Shown here: positions 55,417 to 64,000 of the stretch, piece after piece
Layout of the letters: each line of letters begins with the position of its first letter
Position numbering within the stretch: the first letter of the stretch is position 1
NCBI GenBank assembly: GCA_002794775.1
Contig: NBAY01000089.1
Span: forward strand, 1 to 64,000
Length of the DNA: 64,000 nucleotides
Direction: 5' to 3'
Source of the DNA: Porodaedalea pini
Taxonomy: Eukaryota; Basidiomycota; Agaricomycetes; Hymenochaetales; Hymenochaetaceae
The notes under the pieces: model-generated
What the model was told of the DNA's origin: nothing
Seen by the model: the letters and a program-made list of their open reading frames with translations, nothing else
Databases searched by the model: none
Made by a program: the position numbers and the translations under genes

Positions 55417-55968
55417 ATGCGCTCAGACCGAACCAGCACCGAGTCTTTCTTTGACAACCGAATCCTGTGCCCGGACGACATACGTGGGGTTCACAACTGG
55501 TCGATATCATTCATGCTCGCCGTCGCACGCCATCACTCGTGTCAGGCCACTCTCGAGGACGTCCTACACCACTCCGGATCTCACCAGCGCTTCTGGCGCT
55601 CGATCGCTGAGCCTGGCATGAAGGTGCATGAGTTCTTCCTGCACCTGTACATGGCGATCGACGTCCAGTACCGACCCCGACCAACCTTGATCAATAACCA
55701 CACCAAATATGTCGTCAATCAAGGCCTGGAACTCCCCATCAACCAGCGTCTACATTCGGCAGTGACACACGACCTCATCCGTATTGCGATTATCCCATGG
55801 CACCCGGACCTACAGATGAGCATACACCACCCAGCCCCATCAGTCCAACTCAAGAACCTCCGTGACACGGTCGCGCAGCAGATAGTGCACATCACGAAAC
55901 TCCAGGGTGCGATTTCGGCATTGATCGGTGAACCATCAACCTATTCTTCCTCTTCTTCGCACCATTAA
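55417..55968 (+). CDS. Element G accessory ORF B, copy 2 (183 aa)
   Basis: Identical length to copy 1 and open throughout: MRSDRTSTESFFDNRILCPD, HQRFWRSIAEPGMKVHEFFL, LRDTVAQQIVHITKLQGAIS, Ser-rich tail. Differences from copy 1 are mostly conservative. No known domain is recognised. Followed after about 100 bp by the polypurine site and 3' LTR. Confidence 0.7.
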   Translation: MRSDRTSTESFFDNRILCPDDIRGVHNWSISFMLAVARHHSCQATLEDVLHHSGSHQRFWRSIAEPGMKVHEFFLHLYMAIDVQYRPRPTLINNHTKYVVNQGLELPINQRLHSAVTHDLIRIAIIPWHPDLQMSIHHPAPSVQLKNLRDTVAQQIVHITKLQGAISALIGEPSTYSSSSSHH

Positions 55969-56073
55969 AAACCACAGAATGCACCAAACCTCGCCCACTA
56001 CACTCTCTTTAATTTCCAATTCAACCACTTCTCATGTACACCGCAAACACTTTTTTTCTGGCCCCCCAGGAGA

Positions 56074-56892
56074 TGTAGTGATTAACCATTGCCTATGCAC
56101 CGGCTGAGTCTTTCTCCCTTCATTTACACTATGCCTTTGACTCCCTTTACTGGCCACCAAGCATTACCATTTATTCATTCATAATCGGCGGCCGACTCTT
56201 TATTATAACTCTTGATATGGACACGATTGGATGGACAGATGTCATACGAACTCGATCGGCACATGGACGACCGACTCTCGTGGGCACAGGTGGAAGGAAT
56301 TAGGTGAGTAGGACAAGGATGTGGGATATGGTTGTGCAGTGGTGGGAGACGAGAGAGCAGGTTGGGCACTATAACATCACTCCGCGACAATCGGCTGCGT
56401 GATGTGCGCAGGCCGATTGCCGACTCACCTTCACACAGACTCGGCCGAGTCTTGCACCGCTTTCTCTGCTTCAGTTTAGTATAAAGTCATGGTAGTTTGT
56501 AGACGGAAGAGGGAGGGACAGAGAGACAAGTACAGAGATAGACAGTACCCCTCTACCTCCATACAGCAGCAATCTACTACATGCAATTCTACGCACTACT
56601 CACCCGACTCTCACTCTGAATCAGTACACACCGACTCTGTCACTGACTCTCAGAACTCCATCACCCAATCACCAAAAGCCCTTGGCCACTGTCTAAAGTG
56701 CCAACTCTACACACCCGAGTCTTGGTCTAATTGGAATCCCGCACGTATCCGTATTGCCGAGTCTTCATATCTCGAACCGCGCTCTACTTAGGTTGTCCCT
56801 CTTGGTATACCGAGTCACCGCAGTCCCCCTTAGGTCAAACACGAGTGCTAGCCCGGATCTCCCTTTGGACCAGAAGAGTCTGCACCCCTACA
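56074..56892 (+). repeat. 3' LTR of element G copy 2 (819 bp)
   Basis: TGTAGTGATTAACC...CACCCCTACA, preceded by CCCCCCAGGAGA. TATAAA lies in the context TTCAGTTTAGTATAAAG near 56479. It is followed by CCAG, the same 4 bp that precede the 5' LTR. Confidence 0.85.
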
Positions 56893-56896
56893 CCAG

Positions 56897-57758
56897 GCCT
56901 TGGTGAGCTTTGCAGTATGTGAGGGTGCATTGTCCTGCTGGAACTGGATGCTAGTGTGATGCTCTGCAGTCATCTCAGTGACAAAGGGTCGAAGATATGG
57001 TTCAAGCACCTGGTCTCGGTACCATGCTCCTGTCATCCCTCCATCTTGTCCACCAGGGTGATCCAAGACCACAAGAGGACCCTTTTGATCATGGATAGCA
57101 CATGCCCATACCATAACATGAAGCTTTCCCTGTCGGTCCTTTGGGACGATGCAATCTGGATGATACTCCTCGTCTGCTGTGCGGCTCACATAGATTGATC
57201 CTAGATAAATATCCATAGTAAGGTATGAGGGCAGTTCATTAGATGTCTAGGTAACAACGCACCTGGACTTCCACCATAGATTACATATGATTCATCTGAC
57301 CAGACAATGTCATTGTAATCCTCCACCTCAAACAGAAAGAGCTCCCAAGCATGGTTCAAGCGGGCATCCTTGTGACCTTGAGTGAGATCTATCACTTGTC
57401 TTGCCTTCCGACGGTGCACTCCCTCTTCATGCAGTATGGTTCGCACTGTCGATGTGCAAATCCGTGGCTCCATGCTGTTGCCTAGCTCCTTCAGCGGTTT
57501 CCTGCAGTTGTCCTTGCTGTTCTGCACAAGCTCTTCCTGCTTGGAGTCATCAAGCTTCCTAGGCCGGCCTGACCGCTGTTTATTCTGTGTATTTCCCTCC
57601 TCCATGTAATGCTTGAAGATGCGGTCAGCAGTTGTCCATGGCACTTATTTGATTGCAGCTGCTCACGACATTGAAAGACCAGCCAGTTTCACACCAACAA
57701 TGCAGTTCTTTTTTGGTGAATCAAGCTCCCGCCTCCCAGTGCGAGGCTTTCGAGGCAT
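56897..57758 (-). pseudogene. Tc1/mariner-type transposase, truncated
   Basis: Start at ATG 57758: MPRKPRTGRRELDSPKKN, then a stop (TGA, probably CGA before). The DNA-binding part includes FKHYMEEGNTQNKQRSGRPR, with KLDD after it. The catalytic core has DIVWSDESYVIYGG (first Asp), an intron of about 60 nt (GTGCGT...ATCTAG), and IQFQQDNAPSHTAKL (second Asp). The sequence ends at the element G LTR before the third acidic residue. The missing end is not found left of 30511. Confidence 0.85.
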
Positions 57759-58466
57759 GCATGTGTCAAGCGAAGCTATCAAGAAGATGTTGAGTGTGTT
57801 GTGCTGCTCATTGTGTCGCAAAGAATGGCTGCAGCAACCACTTTCCATATTAGGCAACCAAACACTGATCACCATCACTTCTTACAACCACCTGTAGATC
57901 CATCAGAAGCACACACTCTAAAGTGTTGATCCCTCAAAAGGCACTGCCGCCACACATCATCTCAGCCGATCAGAGATTAGAAAAAAAGGGGGAGATGCCG
58001 GAAAATGCTCAAACTCTACCTCACCCACCGCCCGCCGAGGAGCCGCTCGACTTCACCACTACCGAAACAGCCTCACTGAGAGGACACCAAAACAAAAGAA
58101 ACACACACTGCCGCCTGACTGAGCCGCCCGATCAAAAACCACACCGTCTGCCACTGGACTGTTTGATTTGACCCTGACCCTGACCATTGCCAGAAGGAAA
58201 ACCAAAACTTCCTTCCAGAACATCTACCAAAGAAACCCCAAATAAAAAATACCCGACAAGACTAATCGCAAACAAGCTGTACCACAGAACCACACGCTCC
58301 TGAACCACCAACCCAATTAATAATATAGGCCTGGTGAAAAACACACAGCACCCAATGCTCATGCCAATGACAATGCCCAGACCAAGCCCGCCCGAGCCCT
58401 CCCATTTTCCACAACACTTAAAAACCCACAAAATCCCTAAAAGACGAATCCGGACTATCTGCTACA
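57759..58466. other. Non-coding sequence between the Tc1 gene and the ORF A-like gene
   Basis: About 700 bp. The first part should include the Tc1 5' end. The last part (ACAACACTTAAAAACCCAC, about 30-60 bp before 58467) resembles the C/A-rich leader with TTAAAAA before ORF A of element G. No gene recognised. Confidence 0.3.
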
Positions 58467-59473
58467 ATGGCCGACAACAATGCCAATTTTGTTGATGAAG
58501 GATATGCTACCCTCCTGCGCCAGCCCACTGATGCACCTGACTCTGACAAGGAAGTTGAATGGAACGATAGAACGGTCCACTCCGGGTTCACTACCCCGGA
58601 GCCCTGGTTCTCCAGCAACCTCACAATCAGCCTCTACTTCTGCTTGGTTATCTTCTCATTTGTTGACCTGGATGGCAACAACAACCTACTGATCCACCGG
58701 ATCTTTGACCATGCCTCTCCAGCGGACCAGGCTCGCCTGTCTACCCTACCTGCCCTCACTAGTGGAGACTTCATCAAGTTCGCTATTGCAGCTGGAACCA
58801 AATACCTCCACTTTGGTGACCTGGACACTGCAAACTATCGGATTGAGCTGGAATGAGCCCAGACACTGGTGTTCTCCCGGCCCAATGGAATGGAGGTGGC
58901 ACAGATAGCTCGAGCCATCTTCTGAGCGAGTATCGCACTATCTCTCTCCTTCCTTCACCTGTCGGTTGCACTCACACGCACGATCTGGGAGGCCGAGCGC
59001 ACCTATCTAGCCAACCAGGTAGCATGCTTGACCACCATATTGCCGGACACATCCAGACCCTCCTCACTTGGAACACGGAAATCCAACAGTTCGACAATGT
59101 CCAGGCTGACATGCTATCCCATCGCACACAGGACACTAACAGGGTCACCAAGCTCAAGTGTCAGCTCACCCTGATTACTGACACGGCGGCGCAGCACGAC
59201 CTCCAAGCGTCAGCAGCCGAACTACAACGTGACACCGAGGCCTGCCATGTCCAGATGCAGATGGTCTGGGCAGACCATGCCCTGGACCTTTTGGCGGTTG
59301 CCAAGAAGGACCTAACAGAGGCGGAACGCCGGGCCACCAAAGGAGAGGATGCTGTCCTGAACCTCATCACTGAGATCAACGAGCTCAACACCCAGCTAAA
59401 TGGTACCCAGAGCACACAGACAGCTACCATGAAAGTGTCCCCAAGCCCCTTCCATGGGGACCAACACCATTAG
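58467..59473 (+). pseudogene. ORF A-like protein of a second Ty3 lineage (E)
   Basis: MADNNANFVDEGYATLLRQP starts an open frame of 129 aa containing FDHASPADQARLSTLPALTS and GDFIKFAIAAGTKYLHFGDL. This parallels ORF A of G (PEIQERLSQSPTLTGG, WSQFCTAVAIA), with a similar helical character. After a stop at 58854 and frameshifts, the remainder reads as a coiled coil (TWNTEIQQFDNVQADMLSHR; LDLLAVAKKDLTEAERRATK) as in ORF A. It lies about 110 bp before an LTR-like start. Homology to ORF A is my judgement by eye; a Gag-like origin is the alternative. Confidence 0.5.
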
Positions 59474-59586
59474 GTGGCTCCCAGCCCCACACACCCAGTC
59501 ATGCACCCCAGCACCAATAACTCATATAGGACAACCCCAACCAAAGCTGTGACCGAGGACAGTCACAATTTCGAGACCCCAGGAGA

Positions 59587-60246
59587 TGTACGGAGGGCAC
59601 CCTCACTAGGGCATCCCCTCCAATGAACACATGCTCCAAGTCTGCAGTATGATATATCTATGCGCCTGCACTCCCCTCCCAGAAGCGGCATCCATTACTC
59701 CCTCATCTCTCCCCATTATCCACCCCTGATCTAGCATCCAGGAAAACACACTCCAAAGGGACGAGCACCAAAGCGTCTCCTGAGCGAACATCCAAGATGA
59801 CTCGGGACCCCCAAATGCGGGCGCCAGTACCCACTACCCCAAACGTGGGGAACAAGGGTCTGGACGCGAATCCATGACTACAAGGCCAGCGCGTTGTCTC
59901 AGGGGCGAGTGTCCAGGCAATTAAAGCATGTCATAAGAGGCCAAGGGACTGGGTGGACGGATATGCAGTCTTGCTAGAAGTATCTGCTCCCCTAACTCGG
60001 ACACGGGGTGACAAGGTCGTATCTCAGCGGGACCAAGCGCATGGTTCGGGATTGGTAGATTATGACTCAGTAGCCCCAATATGTATTTAGGAAAGATGCC
60101 TGTAGACGAAGAATGCCAGTTCCCCTTCGGACTAGATTTCTTCAATGTGACCACACCGAGTCCGAACCAGTAAATCTGGAACGCTCCTGAACTATACTCA
60201 GAGAAACTGACGACCCACTTCGGACTAGTTCCCCTCACCCTCATCA
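59587..60246 (+). repeat. Probable LTR of lineage E
   Basis: TGTACGGAGGGCACCC begins after CCCCAGGAGA, the same purine motif that precedes the G 3' LTRs. The end is uncertain; CTCACCCTCATCA at 60246 would give 660 bp. No second copy lies in the window to fix the borders. A tRNA-like stretch lies inside on the minus strand (about 59846-59916) but does not fold well. Confidence 0.35.
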
Positions 60247-61085
60247 TGCCCGGATACCACTTGGGCAGGGTGTGTCACTCTCGGTCGACCACTGGTCCAA
60301 CGCAGAGACATTCAGAGCACTCCTCTTCGTACTTGGTGTGCCTCTGGGCCACTTCTGTGTATCGGAGTTGGTCTGTCTGTTGCCCCTCTTGCTTGAAAGA
60401 GACACTTGCACCTTGCCCGAGGCGATTGGGGTTCCACCTGCGGCATACTTCACTCGCAGCGTGCACAGTTGCTCATTAACGCCAACCACAAGATGAACCA
60501 CCAGTTGACGTCAGCCTCAGGAGAAGGCCGGCTAAGGAAGAACCACTGGAACCACCATCACCCTCTAAGCAACAGAGGCAGTTGAGTCCAGAACACAAAG
60601 CACCGTGAGGGAGGACCTCTGTGGCAACAATGTCAAAACAGGGGTAGGGGGGAAGTACCTCTGCAAAAGAAACACAAGGTGGGAGGACCGCCAGGCATAG
60701 GGAAAGGATAGTACCAGAGCCGGAAACAAAAGCCTGACCACGAGCACCAGACAGGATGCAACAGTCGGTTAGCAATAGCATGTGGGCACCGACATGACCA
60801 GCCCCCATTCCACTGACAGACCAGAATGAAGCTATGGAACAAATCCAGGACATGGCAAGAGATCTACCAGATGCACCAGAGATCAGCATGGAGGAACCCA
60901 GCAGCAAAGGGGAGCCCATGGAAACGGAACAAAGCCAGTCCAATGAGGATACGGAAATGACAGACAGTGTTGAAGTAATGGATATCAAGAGACACTGGGT
61001 GCCAGCAAGGAAAGAAGCAGGACGCCGAAATGGGGTAACCAGTAAAGGAGGCCCACCTGCAATAGCCAGACTGCAGGCAAAATGA
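60247..61085 (+). pseudogene. Gag/pol leader remnant of lineage E
   Basis: Short frames joined by stops: HWSNAETFRALLFVLGVPLG, a Pro/Gln-rich part (PPSPSKQQRQLSPEH), and from 60834 an acidic leader (METEQSQSNEDTEMTDSVEV) ending in a stop at 61085. No zinc knuckle or protease DTG/DSG was found, so the protease is probably lost or decayed. Confidence 0.4.
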
Positions 61086-63048
61086 GGGCGAAATGCAGTG
61101 AGGACAATACCGCTGAGAGAACAAAGGTCAAACAAGGGCTGAACAAGTACAGCAGCATCACACAACGATATAGTCAACAGAAGGCAGCCAAGGAAGGAGT
61201 CCTGCAGGATAGAACAGCAAAGCAGGATTGGAGAAAACTCCTACCGGCGCAGATAGCAGACTATGCGGATGTCTTTGATCCAGACCAGGCAAGAAGGATG
61301 CCACAACATACACGATGGGACATGACAGTGGACCTAGACCTGACAAAGGAATTACCAAACCCAAGACCAATAATAAAGCTCACAGAACAAGAACAGCAGG
61401 CGCTAGACAAATTTCTGGACGAAAACCTAGCAAAGGGTTGGATCGAAGAAGTCAAGCCAGATGAAACACAACCGATAGCCTCCCCATGCTTTTTCATAGG
61501 AAAGAAAGATGGAGGAGCATGCATGGTGACAGACTACCAGGATGTGAACAAAGTAACGATCCCGAACCACTACCCGATACCGATTATAGCCATGCTACCA
61601 GACAAGCTGAAAGGTGACAAGTACTTCTTCATGCTGGATATGCGATCAGGATACAACAACCTGAGGATCAAAGAAGAAGACGAGTGGAAAGCAGCGTTCA
61701 GGACAAATCACGGAGTATTCTGACCAAAGGTCATGATGTTCAGAATGAAGAACTCCCGGCAATTTTCCAATGGTTCATGAACAACAACTTCAGGCACTGG
61801 GCGATCATCAAAAATATTGATCTACATGGATGACCTAATCAGCAAAGCACAAATGGAGCAGGAACACTGGAAGCTCCTATGGGAAGTACTACAGCGGTGC
61901 AGAGAACTGGACATTTACCTCAAGATCGAGAAGTGTCACTTCATGCAGACGGAACTCGACTACCTAGGATTCGTGGTAGGTCAAGACGGGATAGAAATGG
62001 ATCCCTACAAGATGAAGGTTGTACAGGAATGGCCAGAGCCGAAAATCAAATGCCAAGTCAGGAAGTTCACCAGATTCTGCAACTTCTACAGGATGTTCAT
62101 ATGGAACTATGCAGACATCGCGGAACCCATAATGAAGCTCCAAAAAGAGAAGGAATGATTTCAATGGGACAAAGAACAGCAGAAGGCATTTGAAGAGATC
62201 AAGAGGCGCTTCCAGGAGGAAGTGACACTTTCAATACCAGACCATGAAAAACCATTCATGCTCGAATGTGATGCATCGGACTTTGCACTAGGAGCAGTGC
62301 TGAAGCAAGAGGATGATAACGGAGAACTAAGACCAGTAGGTTTTTGGTTGCAAATGCTGACACAGACGGAACACAATTATCAGGTCTATGACAAGGAACT
62401 CATGGCAATCATTCAAGCATGTTCAAATTCTGGAGGCACCACTTGGAGAGAGCAAAACACCAAGTAACGGTTTGCTCAGATCATGCAAACCTGGTTTATT
62501 TCATGAAGATGCAGAACCTGTCAAGACGACAAGTACGATGGGCACAGGATCTCTCACGATACAATTTCAAGATTGTCCACTGGCCAGGGGCCAAGAATCT
62601 TGCAGACCCAATATCACGCAGAGCAGACTTTGAACTCAAAGACAAGGATAACACCAACAAAGTGCTGCTAACAAACACAATGTTTGTTCAATCAGACATC
62701 ACACGAGGAGCAGTGCAGGAAGCACAGGAAACTCAATTGCAGACTACAGATACAAAGGGACTATTTATCCGAACGCAACGTGCAGAGGTTACATAGCCAA
62801 GCAACCTGATAATACAGGCCATAAAACATGCATACGGAACCCAGGCATGGGAACGAGAATATGCAGAAGTCAAAGACAGCAGGTGGAACGGGAAACGACA
62901 TGAAGTCGACAGAGAAATACACAGGATTGATGGCAAGATATGGATACCACCAGATGCCAACCTCTGAAGCCTAATCATGTGCAGGAAGCATGATGATAAA
63001 ACAGCCGGACATCCAGGTATAGGGAAAACCTGGGAGCTGATTGAATGA
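61082..63048 (+). pseudogene. Reverse transcriptase and RNase H of lineage E (chromovirus-like)
   Basis: Good RT signature: HTRWDMTVDLDLTKELPNPR, WIEEVKPDETQPIASPCFFI, KYFFMLDMRSGYNNLRIKEE (first catalytic Asp in LD), then after a stop at 61723 and two frameshifts the box LIYMDDLI near 61815. The thumb and connection follow (YLGFVVGQDGIEMDPYKM), then RNase H with LECDASDFALGAVLKQE and, after another frameshift near 62430, HLERAKHQVTVCSDHANLVY and HWPGAKNLADPISRRADF. Stops at 62156, 62795, 62967 and 63046. This lineage has a YMDD box, unlike YIDD of element G. Confidence 0.85.
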
Positions 63049-64000
63049 TCATACTGGTGGCCGTCGATGCACAAGGACATAATGCACTACATTGATACCT
63101 GTGATATATGTCAGTGGACGAAGGTGCCAAGGCAGGCAAGGAACCCACTGCTACAACCCATAGAAGTCCCAGAGAAACCCTGGGAGCATATAAGCTGTGA
63201 CTTCATTGTCGATCTGCCGGTCTCAACCCAAGGTTATGACACGATACTGGTGGTCACGGATCGACTCACAAAGATGGCCCGCTACATTCCATGTAAAGGG
63301 ATACCGAATGCCAAGCACATGGCAGACCTGTTCCTCAGAGAAGTCTTCAAGCACTATGGGACCCTGAAGAAGATCATCTCCAACAGAGGAACACAGTTTG
63401 TTGGAAAGTTCATGCAGGAACTGTGTGCCATGATAGGCATCGAGTGGCACGCTAGCATGGCATACCATCCACAGACAGACGGTCAGATGGAAAGGCTCAA
63501 CCAGGAACTGGAGCAATACCTACAATGCTACGTGACCTTCTGCCAAACAGAATGGGCAGACTACCTGCATTACGCCGAGTTTGCCTACAACAACCACAAG
63601 CACTTGGCAAGTCAGCAAACACCATTCTTCACGCTATATGGACAACACCCGCACCTAGAAATCCTACCCAAGGAGAGCAATGTCCCAGAAGCAAATAACT
63701 TTGCTCAGGACACACATGAAGCACAACAAGAAGCCTATGCAGTGATCAAAAAGGTGCAGGAAGCCATGAAGCTGTATGCAAACTTACATCGTGGAAAGTT
63801 GCCAGAATACAAGGTTGGTGACAAAGTGCTGGTGGATATGAGGAACTGGAGACGACTGGAACCATCGGCAAAACTGGGACTTAAGTACGCCAGCCCATAC
63901 GAAGTGGTACACACTGTGGGAAACATCTCCTATCGACTCAAGCTACCTGAGACACTCCTGGTTCACCCCATTTTCCACACAAGCCTTCTGAAGCTGTATC
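63049..64000 (+). pseudogene. Integrase of lineage E, cut by the window end
   Basis: The frame is open for the last 317 codons. It starts in the zinc finger (histidines upstream in HDDKTAGHPGIG; cysteines in DTCDICQ). The core has ISCDFIVDLP (first Asp); the second position reads ISNRGTQFVG where SDRG is expected, a GAC to AAC change that removes the second catalytic Asp; the Glu is in TDGQMERLNQELEQYL. The C-terminal GPY/F-like module (LKYASPYEVVHTVGNISYRL) is reached, and any chromodomain would lie beyond the window. Confidence 0.8.

Larger units (their letters stand above)
30515..56892 (+). mobile_element. Ty3/Gypsy-type element G, copy 2, LTR to LTR, with nested insertions
   Basis: Order: 5' LTR, primer site, gag, protease, RT-RNase H, integrase, antisense accessory gene, divergent region, ORF A, ORF B, polypurine tract, 3' LTR. 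Total 26,378 bp; without two family F solo LTRs and the KDZ transposon about 13.7 kb, long for a Ty3 element. CCAG lies directly outside both LTRs (30511-30514 and 56893-56896), matching the 4-bp duplications of other insertions here, but the wider flanks belong to unrelated elements. gag-pol carries many stops; ORF B and most of ORF A stay open. Clearly non-autonomous now. Confidence 0.75.

Noticed and set aside
59846..59916. tRNA-like sequence on the minus strand (GCGCTGGCCTTGTAGTC, TGT anticodon-like, then GATTCGCGTCC).
   Set aside because: The anticodon stem does not pair, the T-arm loop is short, and box A is poor. At best a tRNA-derived fossil within an LTR-like or SINE-like sequence.

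Overview
The window looks like transposon-rich DNA from a mushroom-forming basidiomycete (Agaricomycetes). Supporting signs are a Kyakuja/Dileera/Zisupton (KDZ) transposon, basidiomycete-type Ty3/Gypsy polymerases with an FPYIDDV reverse-transcriptase motif, Tc1/IS630-type transposases with short GT-AG introns, and fragments of RPB1, NOT1 and TGS1 whose introns are about 40-65 nt. No intact single-copy host gene was found. Family names and species range come from memory of protein families, not from a search.

Layout. 0-9 kb is a graveyard of LTRs (called here families B, C and D, some inverted) with fragments of a Ty3 polyprotein, an IS630/Tc1 transposase and Gag. 9-18.1 kb is a 5'-truncated copy (copy 1) of a large Ty3 element, called here G. 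18.1-18.7 kb holds a perfect 114-bp inverted repeat and a repeat shared with 3.2-3.6 kb. 18.7-27.1 kb is an array of four broken host-gene fragments in one orientation (BTB/POZ protein, RPB1, NOT1, TGS1), joined directly to each other. 27.4-30.5 kb is an inverted LTR fragment (family F), then the LTR, primer site and decayed gag of element D. 30.5-56.9 kb is an LTR-to-LTR copy of G (copy 2). It is split by two 1,096-bp solo LTRs (family F) and a 10.5-kb KDZ transposon; without these it is about 13.7 kb. 56.9-57.8 kb is a truncated Tc1/mariner transposase gene. 58-64 kb is another Ty3 lineage (E), running off the window end in integrase.

How it works together. Element G carries more than gag and pol. 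Downstream of integrase both copies have an antisense gene with about four exons (coiled coil, then a cysteine pattern fitting a Zn2Cys6 cluster), and two sense ORFs (A, about 292 aa; B, 183 aa), before the 3' LTR. ORF B has its own TATA box. The antisense gene and ORF A diverge from a shared non-coding region. A protein of ORF A-like layout sits beside an LTR-like start in lineage E, so the cassette may be recurrent. The two G copies serve as pre-integration controls for each other's insertions: the KDZ element gives an 8-bp target duplication, and the F LTRs and a 998-bp insertion give 4-bp ones. Pairwise comparison also shows that most pol stops are CGA to TGA changes, and several sites read TG in one copy and CA in the other, as expected from decay of methylated CpG.
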